A stretch of DNA of 64,000 nt from Ehretia macrophylla. Taxonomy: Eukaryota > Streptophyta > Magnoliopsida > Boraginales > Ehretiaceae. The stretch spans positions 3,725,501 to 3,789,500 of the forward strand of contig CM075765.1 in NCBI GenBank assembly GCA_037974665.1. Reading direction: 5' to 3'. The notes beneath the pieces were generated by a model. That model was not told where the DNA came from. It did not search any database and saw only the letters and a program-made list of their open reading frames with translations. The translations under genes were made by a program, and so were the position numbers. Of this stretch, positions 9,330-19,681 are shown one piece after another. Position 1 is the first letter of the stretch. Every line of letters begins with the position of its first letter.

Positions 9330-11690
9330 TTAGCATTTTTATTAAATCATATTAATTGTTAAAGTAGTGAGAAAAATGTGCAATTGAGCTAGAGGCGATA
9401 GGAGAGCTCATTTAGAAAATGATTTTAGTAGTTACATGAATAGTGTTACGTAATAACTTTATAGATTTAATTAGCTAGCCTATGTTTCACACCTTAGGCT
9501 CGTTTCTAAGCTTTCAACGCGCATTTTAGAAGCCACTTAAGCACCCAACATGACCCCACCTCAAGGCCTACTTAATATAACATAACACAAGCACATTTTA
9601 ACACAAAAACAAAGAATTTCAACCTGTGAACAGTAGCCAAAACCAACAGCCTTCCTTGTGCATTTGGGAGAAATTTTGCTCATCAAATCATCAATTCAAG
9701 CCACTCTAAGCCTTGAGCAACTAGTGTAGGGTGTTTGCAAGCTTCCTAGGTGCTCCTATGCGCATTGGTGAGGGATTTCATGGCTTATTTTTGCATTTTA
9801 AAATAGTTTCTATTTTCTTGATTTGTTGAAAATGTGTTCAAATGCTATTGTATTGATTATCCATGCTATTATACTATGTATATGAATGCTAGAGAACATA
9901 TTTGAGCCATCGTTTCGCATTTTAAACGGTTAGAATCGCTAGTTTAATTTATGAGGTGAATAGTGACATTTTTTCTAGGGTTTTGTGTAATTGCTCGAAT
10001 TAGCTTGATTCAACACTCCTAATAGAAGCCTTAGGTGATAATGAAGGTAGTCTAATAGCCTCGTGCACTTACATTGCTCTAGAATCACATAAAACGTAAA
10101 ATAGTCGACTTTAATAAAGGGCTTTCGGGGTTAATGCGAATCCGGGTGGATTCGGGCTTCACTTCTAGTATTCTTAGGCTACCTAGGTGCTATAGAAGCT
10201 TTGATAACTCTTGTTTGAAGCCCGGATAAGGTATGTGTAGTTTAAAGCCATAAGAGGGAATTTGGGGCTTTCGGGGTAATCGCAGGTGTTTGAATGAGTT
10301 AGAAGGTTTAGAGGGTACCTTGAGGGTTAGTTAGAAGGTTGGGAGAGTTTCCCTCGAAAATGGAATCATTAACCTTGGTTTGGAAGAGAAATAGTTTGTA
10401 AAACAATGGGGTTTAGGTGCAATTTCGGTTGACTCGCGCTTCGAAGCCTATGGCATGACTTCCTGAGTGTTTATATGTGGTTTCAAGTTGATTTGGAGCT
10501 TTTGGTATGAGTCTATACTTATCTTGCATATGTCTCTTTGTAAAACTGCATATTTGCTTATATAATTGCTTCTATTCTAACTGCCTCGAGGTCAACCTAC
10601 TTTGTTGATCCTCCTATGTGTTAATGCTTATATTATTTCTATTAACTTGCCATTGTTAAGTGCAGTGCATAGTGGTTACGGAACCATAGTGTCAGGGGCG
10701 GATGTGTTGAATATCGGTTGGGCGGCAGAGGGCCTGCCGGTGGATATTCAAACTCCGTGCCCTAGTCCCTCATTCGCCTGGTCTGGAGATTGCCAGGGGA
10801 TGTTGGGTCATAGGATTATCGGGGTACATCCGGAGTACACCCATTGGAGTGTTTGGGATTATGCCGGCTTATCGTGATCGTGGTCATGGTTCGTGGATCG
10901 TGATTGAAGACCTGTGAAGATTGGTGTATAGGGGTTTGTGAAATGTATCCTTTAAATGTGTGGTTATTTGAGTTATCATTTTTTCTTTAATTGTCTAAGT
11001 GTTATTGTTGTATAATTGTATTATCTGTTGCATTGCACGCCCCGGGACTATATCCCTCACTGGGCAACAGTGGTTGCTCATACCTCGATATATGTTTCAC
11101 GAGACGCTAAGGGTGATCCCCAGCTTGTTGAGTTAGTTGAGGAGGAGGAAGTTCAGATTGATCTTTTACCTTAGTTGTTGTGCCTGATAGCTTGAGGTGG
11201 TTTAAATTCTTGCTGCTATGTGGAAGGCTCAACTGTTTATCTTATGTCCTACTTTGTGGCCTAAGGGCTATGTATATGCTTGTTGTGTAAAGTTGAAGGA
11301 TAGTAGATTGTGGTGTAGAATTGGAAACCCATGTCTTGTAATAACTTTTATTCCTGCTTTTATTTCCTTGCATGCTTGGGAGTGAATGGCTTAATGTAGA
11401 ATATTTTATCTTCTAAGTATGTTTTATTGATATCCTAGAATGTCATGGCTACTAGACTATGTTGTAAACAAAGTTCTTGCATGCTTGTGTGGTTTTGGAA
11501 CTGTTATTTGCTTCAAGGCTCGGATGGCCTTGAATCTTTAATTATATAGCCATGAAAAGTTTGTTTACCTTGTAATTACCTTATTTGAGAGTTTACAGAT
11601 TTTCAGAATGTCCACGGTACAGGGGAGACTCTGTCCGTGTGTCGGATCCGAACTTAACCTTTAGCTTGGGGATTGGGTCGGGGCGTGACA
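9219..11690 (+). repeat. A1 3' LTR
   Basis: 2472 bp, near-identical to 1679-4171. TATA-like box at 10559-10565, stem-loop 2 at 11062-11079 (GGGCAAC/GTTGCTC, loop AGTG). A 91-codon open frame (10602-10877) crosses the GC-rich module, but I do not regard it as a gene (see rejected items). Confidence 0.95.
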
Positions 11691-11695
11691 AGTCA

Positions 11696-13153
11696 TACAT
11701 TTATCAGTCAAAGAATTACTAATCTCAACCATAGAAGGCAATATTACAGGTTGTATATTAACACATTGCACATAGGTAGGTGTAACGAAAGAACGCGTAG
11801 CACCAAAATCAATCAATATTTTAACAAGTTAATCGAGTATAAGAAAGTTACCTTCTACAACCGCCGCTGCCTCAGGTATCTCCTCTAAGTCTACTGCGTA
11901 GGCCAGAGCCTGAACCAGCTGCTGCTGAGGTACACTGCCTGCAAGTCTACCCTGATAACGCTGGACTGCTGGCTGACCTCAGAACCCTGATATCTGGGAC
12001 AATTCTCACCCTGTGTTGGTTGCTGCCACAACCCAAACACGTCATTGCCTTTGCCCAACAGTCGGCCTTCAAATGGCCTTTACGTTTACAATGTACACTG
12101 TAGTGACGGAGTACTAATGCTGCCTCCTGAATAACCAGAAGCTGAATAAGCAGCTGAACTAGCCTGCTGTTGAGGTCTTGCAACACTAGGCCTGTACTGA
12201 CCCTGAGACTGGGCCGACCTATACTGTGACTGTACATGATAAGATCCCTATTGAAATGGGGCCTAAAGAAACCCTGCTGCCCTTGAGGTCTAAAAGAACC
12301 CTGCTACACTGGGGGCCTATAACCACTCTGCTGTACTGTAGGCCTATACATGACTTGCTGACCCTGTGGTTGAAACAGCCTCTTACTGGCCTGACTAGAA
12401 ACAACCTATTCCCCTTTCCTCTTCTCCAACCTAGATGCTATATTAAAGGCCTCAGAAAACTCATCGTATTGTATCAAGGCCATTGCATCCTGAATCTCGG
12501 GCCTTAGACCCAAAATAAACCTCCGAGGTCTTCCTTTCCTGATCTGACACAAACTTTGGTGCATACCGGGACAACCTGGTAAAGTTGGCCTCACACTGGG
12601 CCACAGTAGAACTACTCTGAATCAGAGATGTGAACTCCGCCTCCTAACATTCACGTGCAATCTTGGGAATATACTTGGCTCGAAACGCCCTAAGAAAAGT
12701 ATCCTAGACATAGGGAATACCCTGTGCTTCCCAATCAGATCTCACTGTATGCCACCACTCTTCAGCCTTGTCATCAAATAGATACACCGCAAAGATGACC
12801 TTCTTCTCATCCGTATAACCAAGGGGGTCAAATATCTTCTCCACTTTGTTGATCTAAGACTCGGCTTTTCGATCATCGGGTTCACCCTAGAACCTTGGTG
12901 GAAAATACCCAAAAAATTCCTTTAGTAGACTACCTCCCCGGTAACCTCCCTGTATATTATGTAACTAAGTTTGCACATTCTGTGCCTGAGCAGCTTGCCG
13001 TGCTAAGATCTGTGCCTGCATTGCCATGACCTTAGTCATTCTGTCCATAGCCATAGCCAGACAATCATACCCCTGATCACGGCCTGGTGTCGCATTCCCC
13101 GATTCCACATTAACTCCCTCAGGCCTACCAGGGGTTCTCGGACTTCCCGCCAT
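11696..13153 (-). pseudogene. gag: H1 gag and protease start
   Basis: Minus strand, read from the ATG at 13153. The N-terminus MAGSPRTPGRPEGVN matches the start of H4 gag (50897). Pieces of the capsid follow (FILGLRPEIQDAMALIQYDEF near 12470-12530), then a Gln/Tyr-rich region and zinc knuckles near 12020-12120 (HCKRKGHLKADC, then CLGCGSNQHRV with the last Cys displaced). Beyond them is the protease start with the Asp-x-Gly-Ala-Thr site altered (11830-11850). Several stops and at least one frameshift between 12965 and 12594. A1 separates this from the pol part at 423-1678. Not functional. Confidence 0.85.
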
Positions 13154-13314
13154 TCTACTATCATAGAGTTAGCACAGGTTATAACACATAGACAAGCTAT
13201 AGACAGTTAATAGCATATAGACAACAAAACTCATGTAAGGCACATAAGTCACATAAATATTAGTCACGTAAACACATAAACAAGTTAATCACACAATAAT
13301 ATAATCATATAATC

Positions 13315-13370
13315 ATATCAATACATAATCCACTTTTCTATCATATCAATACATAATCCACTTTTCTATC
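13315..13370. repeat. 28-bp direct repeat x2 in H1 leader
   Basis: Two exact adjacent copies of a 28-bp unit (13315-13342 and 13343-13370) lie between gag and the PBS of H1, in an otherwise AT-rich leader (13154-13442) without genes. Confidence 0.9.
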
Positions 13371-13442
13371 ATTTCATACATACTTTCATGCTAAGTCCAC
13401 TACTCATATTTCGAGAATAACATGGCTAACAGCTAAACATGC

Positions 13443-13454
13443 GCACTGATACCA
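13443..13454 (-). other. H1 primer-binding site
   Basis: On the minus strand TGGTATCAGTGC, seven of its first eight and ten of twelve bases fitting the initiator Met tRNA end. It sits six bases inside the H1 5' LTR boundary at 13461 and fixes H1 as a minus-strand element. Confidence 0.8.
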
Positions 13455-13884
13455 CTTAAATGTCACGCCCCAACTCAACCCCACTTATAATCAGTCATGA
13501 CGCAACGGAATTTCGACAGTATAATGACTGTAACACGTACATCAAGGCTCTAAACCAACAATTTATAACTCATTCAACCAACTCCAAAGATCAACAACAA
13601 CTCTACAATTATTTCAACAACATAAAACACAACCATTTCCATATATTAAACGACCATTCAATAGTTCATCCATAGGTTATACGCCTCCGTTCCAACATCA
13701 ATACGCCTCCATATATATAAAGCTAGTCTAGCAACCTATTCAAGTTCCAAAAGTAAGACAACTAAACTAGCATTATATGTTCCACTATCTTTATAGCATC
13801 TTATATAATACCACATGTTCTAGTATACAAGTCATCAAAATAAAACTTCATCCACAACATCAAAGATAGGACTCAGGCACATAA

Positions 13885-14470
13885 TGTAACGCCCCAAACC
13901 TAACTCCTATGCCTATAGGATACTCCCTAGCCTTAATGGTCCAAGCGAGCACCGAGGCCATGGCGAGCGGGCTCAGAAACCCACTATGCATGAATTGTCT
14001 GCTTTGGAGCCCATACTCCTCACGGTTTTGTCGTCTCCTATCCACTGCCAGGAAAACGCACGTGCACGAATATACAAGACATCTCTATATATTCAATAGC
14101 CCAAACTCATAACCTTCTGATGTAGGATGGGGTTACCATATCCACCCCCCCTTAAGGAGGCCCAGCGCCCTCACGGGCCACTGGCGCAAAGGAAGGCCCG
14201 CTCTGATACCACTTTGTAGCGCCCCGAACCTAACTCCCATGCCTACAGGATACTCCCTGGCCTTAACGGTCCAAGCGAGAACCGAGGCCATGGCAAGCGG
14301 GCCCAAAAATGCACTATGCACGAATTGTCCGCTTTGGAGACTATACTCCTCACAGTTTTGTCGTCTCCCAGCCACTGCCAGGAAAACACGTGTGCACGAA
14401 TATATGAGACATCTCTATATATTCAATAGCCCAGACTCGTAACCTTCCAATGTGGGATGGGGTTACCACA
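13885..14470 (-). mobile_element. TRIM: 586-bp miniature LTR retrotransposon
   Basis: Two 256-bp LTRs (13885-14140 and 14215-14470) around only 74 bp. Target duplication CATAA at 13880-13884 and 14471-14475. Minus orientation: PBS TGGTATCAGAGC at 14200-14211, PPT AAGGGGGGGTGG at 14143-14154. LTR ends are TGTGGTAACCCC and GGGGCG(C/T)TACA. No coding capacity, so it must depend on another element's proteins. Removing it and one CATAA restores H1 LTR sequence that aligns with H2 (GGCACATAAGACTC at 15788 on). Open frames inside it are chance frames repeated because the LTRs are repeated. Confidence 0.95.
14200..14211 (-). other. TRIM primer-binding site
   Basis: Exact TGGTATCAGAGC on the minus strand, three bases from the right-hand LTR. 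Same tRNA primer as the large elements in the window. Confidence 0.9.
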
Positions 14471-15335
14471 CATAAGACTCGTCCATAGAAGGCACATATC
14501 AGCTTCCTAAGAGACGTACCCTAGGTCTGGTTCAGTTACGCCTGATGACAATAAACAAATGAGGGTAAGCTTATATATAACAAAGCTCAGTGAGGATTCG
14601 AAAGATCTTTTGAAAACATTTACTTTACCCTTTGGGAAATCATCCTATGAGCAATAATAACAACAACTTCATTAATATCAATATTTCAATTCAATCACAT
14701 AAATAACTATTCAATGTGAAAGGATACACTAGTTGGTGTAGCTCCATATGCCATCACGATCTCAACCATATTCTTATAACTCCTATAATACATAATCGAG
14801 GTACCTCATCTAGCCCCTTCCTCCATGACATCTCCGCTCATGTGAGCTAGGGATAGTATGTGATAGTCATGTCATTATCAACCCGACATCCCGATGCTGC
14901 CCGAGAGGTGGCACACACTATCAAGACTCATGACCATAATCATAAACATCTCATATTCTGGAAAGACAACAAAGTAGGTTGTCCTCCATATCATCATCAA
15001 TCATCAATCAGTTAATAACATCCCAATCAACATAACATCAATTAAACAACTAAAACAACTAAGTTAGATGACAAAGTAAGCCACCCAACTTAACATACCT
15101 TTAAACATGTATTCAATCCCGAACCTACCTTACAACAACTCAAGAAACAACTACACAAACACTACCCAACAACCAAGAACAACATTTTAACATTTCAAAG
15201 AAAGACTACACAAACTTCTAAAATTCATAACTTACATTCTACTAATCCAATAACCTCCAAACCACTTCCTATCACTCCACCACATATGCAACTACATTAG
15301 CCCTATCGAAAACCGACCAAAAGCCATCCAAAACA

Positions 15336-17779
15336 TGTAACGCCCCAACTCGACCCCTTCTACGATCAGTCAAGATGCAACGGAATTTCGGCAGTATAAC
15401 GACAGTAATACGGACATTAGGGCTCTAATCTAACTCTTTAGAACATCATACAACCAACTCCACAAATCACCAATCAACTTCACAATCAAGTTAGCAACAT
15501 ACAACGCAACCAAAATATACTTTAAATATTCTTTCACCATTTCATCCATAAGTTATATGCCTCCATTCTAACATCGTACATCACTAAGTAAAACCATATA
15601 CATACATAACACATTATACTCAGCAACTTATTTAAATCCAAAAGTAAGACAACTAAACTAGCATAACACTTTTACTATCTTTAGATTAGTTTATACAATA
15701 CAACCTTTAAAACTTGAAACTCTACAACATAAGTCATTCTACAACATAGTATACAATATTCCAACTAAGCATCAGGATATGACTTTGGCACATAAGACTC
15801 TTCAACAAAAGTCACATTCTCAGCCTCTTGAGGCATATACCTATAGTCCTCTTCAGTAACACTTGTATGCATATAACAATTGAGAGTGAGCTTATATAAA
15901 ACAAGCCCAGTGAGGATTCGATAGATCTTTTAAAAGTATTTACTATACTCCTTGAAAATCATCCTTTGAGTAGTAAACACATAATAAACATCAATAACAA
16001 TATAAACACAACAATAATAATAACCAATCAATAAGGATACGCTAGTTGGTGTAGCTCCAAACGCCATCATGATCTTAATCATCTTCTTATAACTCCCCAT
16101 TACTCACGCACCCGAGGTACCTCACTAGACCCTTCCTCCATGGCACCTATACCCATGCGAGCTGGGGGTAGTCTATAATAGTCATGCCGTTATCAACCCG
16201 ACAGCCCAACACTGCCTGAGAGGTGTCACACACATACCAAGACTCATGACAATTATAATAATCATTCATATCACAAGAGGACAACAAAAGTAGGTTGCCT
16301 ATCTCGTGGCTTCATCAATAATCAATTAGTTAATAACATTTCAACAACATAATATCATTTAATCAATTAAACAATTAACAACTAAGTTACATGACAAAGT
16401 AGGCCACCTAACTTAACATGCATTAAACCACACAACCAATCTTGAATCTAACCATCAACAACCTAAGATTCAATCACTCAAACACCACCCAAACAACTAA
16501 AGGCATTATTTCAACATTTATAGAAAAACTACTCAAACTTCTAAAAGTCATAACTTACAATCTACTAATCCAATAACCTCCAAACCCGTTTCTATCACTC
16601 ACCCACTCGAGCAACTATATTAACCCCCTCAGAAACCAACCACAATCCATCCAAAACAAGCCCAACAACCCTAAAACCTCAATGTACCATGGCTGAAATT
16701 TCTAGACTTTTACTACAACATCACAATCAAAATTTTGCATTACAACATTACTACCACGTATTTAACAAACTTTTAGAAGCTAATAGCAATCGATTCCAAC
16801 CACCACAACTCCATTAATTCAACAACAAGCCAATAACTCAATTTTAATACCCGAAAAATAGAAATTCATGCTACAACGGTTCAAAACTTATATAAACACA
16901 TATAACTGATCCTTAGCATCCACTGAGAAATAATATAATAACAATTCAACATTTCAACGGCTAAAAATTTAATTATATGAATTGACATAAAAATAGCATT
17001 TTAAGATTTAGAATTTTTCTCTCACCTTTGATGTTATATGATGCAAGAAAGGTGTAGAATGGATGCCCAATAAGTGCAATCAAACTTTGGATGAAGAAGT
17101 TTGGCTTTGTATTGAAATTTCTATGAGAAAAATTGATCAAAAATCAAGAAAAAATGGCCTTGGGAGTTTTGGCCATGTGTGTGTGTGTTTGTGGTGTTTT
17201 GAGTTTTGTTTTATGAGCTATTTTTAGTTATTAAGTATAAATAAGCAAAGTCAAATGCAAAAATAGAAAGTCAAAGGTGAACACTTAGTATTTTTTAGTC
17301 TTTTAATTTGTTTTCTAGTCTTTTAATTCTATTTCTTGACTATTTTACTCAAAACAAGTATTCAACACTTAGACTATTTTAGGTAGTTTATTTTAGGTGA
17401 CAAAAAATTTCACATACAAAGACTCTCACACGACTCAGTTAAAAATGCGATTTTCGCAAAAGAAAGTATAAAAACCTATAAAATTCCTAATCCGATTTAA
17501 AATTCATTTTAATTAGATACGGGTCTATTAATATCCAAGAACTAGGTTTTAAAACGTTTAAAACACCTGTGTAAAAATTTTAGCGGACGTGTGCTCAAAA
17601 TACTATTCACAAAAATCGTTAATAAAATTTCTAATGCCGAGTTTGATGAAACTTTCATGAATGCACACATAGCATATATTAGGAATATAGATCACAGAAT
17701 TAGCACATTCTAACTCATATAACACATAAACAAGTCAAATCACGCAAATCTAGGCATAGACGAAATCTGGAGTTTCACA
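15336..17779 (-). mobile_element. H2: H-family solo LTR
   Basis: A 2444-bp LTR without internal region, flanked by AAACA (15331-15335 and 17780-17784). Minus strand: begins TGTGAAACTCC at 17779, ends GGGGCGTTACA at 15336. It lies within the same-family LTR of H1, in the same orientation. Removing it joins ATCCAAAACA to AGTCTAACAACCC, the H1 LTR sequence that H2 itself has at 16650-16670. A solo LTR arises by LTR-LTR recombination. Stem-loops at 15888-15908 and 16276-16300. Confidence 0.92.
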
Positions 17780-18443
17780 AAACAAGTCTAACAACCCTAT
17801 TTTGGCAATGCACCTAGTCTGAATTTTTCAGACTTTGGCTACAACATTCGAATCAAAAATTTGGCATTACAACATTACTACCTCATAATTAACAAACTTT
17901 TAGAAGCAACAACCAATCAATTCCAACCACTACAACAACAATTATTCAACAATGAACCAATAACTCAACTTTAATACCCGAAAAATAAAAATATATGTTA
18001 CTACCGATCAAAATAGCTATAAATACATATAAACGATCCTTGGCAACTACTGAGCAATAATCTACAAACAATTCAACAAAACATCAGATAAAAATATAGT
18101 TATATGAAATTGACAAAGAATAGCATTTCAAGATTTAAAATTTTTCTCTCACCTTTGATGCCAAATGAAGTTAGAAGTGTGTGCAATGGATGCCCAACAA
18201 GCAAAATCCAACTTTGGATGAAGAGATTTGGCCTTGGATTGCAACTTCTATGCAAAAATTGCTTTGAAAAATAGTTGAAAAATCTTTTCCCCTATGTAGT
18301 TTCGACCATTTGTGTGTGTTGATGAGTGTGTTTTGTGTTGTTTTAATGTGTGTTGGTAATTATATAGCATAAGTCAACAAAAATGCAAAAGGTCAAAGTT
18401 GAGTTTCTAGTCTTTTAATTGTATTTCTTACTATTTTGCATAC

Positions 18444-18467
18444 TATATATATATATATATATATATA
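18444..18467. repeat. (TA)n microsatellite
   Basis: About 12 TA units within the H1 LTR. Confidence 0.9.
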
Positions 18468-18873
18468 CTATATTTAGTAGTTCCAGAATAGGTGAAAACA
18501 TTTTCATATGCATACATATACATACAAATAGCTATAAAACTGAATTTTTGCAAAAGGATGTGTAAAAACCTTTTAAATTTCTAATCCAATTTAAAATCCA
18601 TTTTAATCAAACACGGGTCTATTAATATCTGAGGACTAGCTTTTCAAACACTAAAAACACCCGTGTCAAAATTTTAGTTGACGTGTTTCAAAAATACTAT
18701 TCACAAAACTCGACGATAAAATTTTTAATGCCGATTTTTATAAAAATTTTATGAATGCTCACCTAGCATGGAATAGGAATAAAAATCACAGAATTAGTAC
18801 ATTCTAACTTAAATAACACATATTAAGGTCAAATCACACAATTTCACGTATAGATGAAATATGAGGTTTCACA

Positions 18874-19681
18874 ATAACCACATCACTATGTTCTATTAGC
18901 GACTTAATTAAACTTATTATGAATCATGTCCCTCTACCTTTGGGTAAGACCATATATGATCGCTTTGGGTTTATTAAGTCCTAGGATGGCAGAGGACTAC
19001 ATATCTAATATTAGTTTGCACATAGAGAGATTTTGTTTGTTTGTTAAGGTCTCACTTTGTACATTAGTTCATTTATAAGTAAATATCACATATAAGCAAA
19101 TGAATAAACATATATGCATGAATCATACATTAAGGTCTTATCATGCACACAAGGCTACTTATAGGCTATTATCTCATAAAGCAAATAATATAGCATGCAT
19201 ACAAGCAACACAAACGAATGGTGGATCATGGACTTGGGCTTAGAATAAGGAAAATAATATTATCCTAAAGCACAACCAATGTCTTCAAGATCTTCAAATT
19301 CCTAGAAATCTCCAAAGCCCCTCCAACTCCTTGGATGCCTTTATCTCAACTTCTTGCACTTCGTCTTGAAAGATTACATAAAGTCCTTACTACATAATTC
19401 TCTCAATTACAAGAAAGTAAAATGAGACTTATATCTCAATTACAAACCATTCAAATACCAAGTCAGTGATCTAGTTCACCATTCAACCAACCATTCATCC
19501 TCATAAAGCTAAGATCATGCATATCCCATATACAATCTAATCTAAACAAGCAAGCTAGCACATATATCTTTTGCATCACATACAAAAGACAGCACAACCA
19601 TCTAATCTTTAACATCAATTAGCAACAAATTGCCAATATGTATGTAAACCAATAGATTCCGTGATTATAACACCTTATAAC
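18874..19681 (-). other. C1 leader remnant between H1 and T1
   Basis: About 800 bp of AT-rich sequence without a convincing reading frame. Because T1 and H1 are insertions, this stretch continues at 27688 and is taken to be the untranslated leader of the minus-strand copia-like element C1. I see no protein similarity. Ends with the T1 target copy ATAAC (19677-19681). Confidence 0.5.

Larger units (their letters stand above)
1679..11690 (+). mobile_element. A1: full-length Ty3/gypsy chromovirus (Del/Tekay type)
   Basis: Complete 10.0-kb LTR retrotransposon: LTR 1679-4171, iMet PBS, gag-pol in a single frame, PPT, LTR 9219-11690. It is flanked by the 5-bp duplication AGTCA (1674-1678 and 11691-11695). 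LTRs start TGTGACGCCC and end GGGGCGTGACA. It sits in the protease region of H1: the H1 protein reads continuously if A1 and one AGTCA are removed. The chromodomain after integrase and the RT/integrase type place it among plant chromoviruses. The two LTRs are near-identical by eye apart from a ~20-bp indel near 1739-1760 and scattered substitutions, so insertion is recent relative to H1. Nine in-frame stops make it non-autonomous now. Confidence 0.95.
13461..18873 (-). mobile_element. H1 5' LTR, interrupted by TRIM and H2
   Basis: Minus-strand LTR: starts at 18873 with TGTGAAACC and ends at 13461 with GGGGCGTGACA. Without the TRIM (13885-14470), the H2 solo LTR (15336-17779) and their duplicated target bases it is about 2.37 kb, close to the H4 LTR (2430 bp) and to H2 (2444 bp). 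Stem-loops occur at 14567-14588 and 14962-14986. A TATATA microsatellite lies at 18444-18467. The five bases after it, ATAAC (18874-18878), are presumably one copy of its target duplication, with the other left of the window. H1 sits in the leader of C1. Confidence 0.85.

Noticed and set aside
10602-10877. A 91-codon frame over the GC-rich module, open in the A1 3' LTR (10602-10877) and in both E3 LTRs (53629-53904, 59867-60142).
   Set aside because: The A1 5' LTR copy is cut by a stop at 3275-3277. In E-solo and T the homologous sequence shifts frame after the GDCQG block. Conservation looks like RNA or DNA constraint, not protein.
13909-14442. Paired 67-codon frames in the TRIM (13909-14112 and 14239-14442).
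   Set aside because: They are the same LTR segment twice. Conservation between them is expected without coding.
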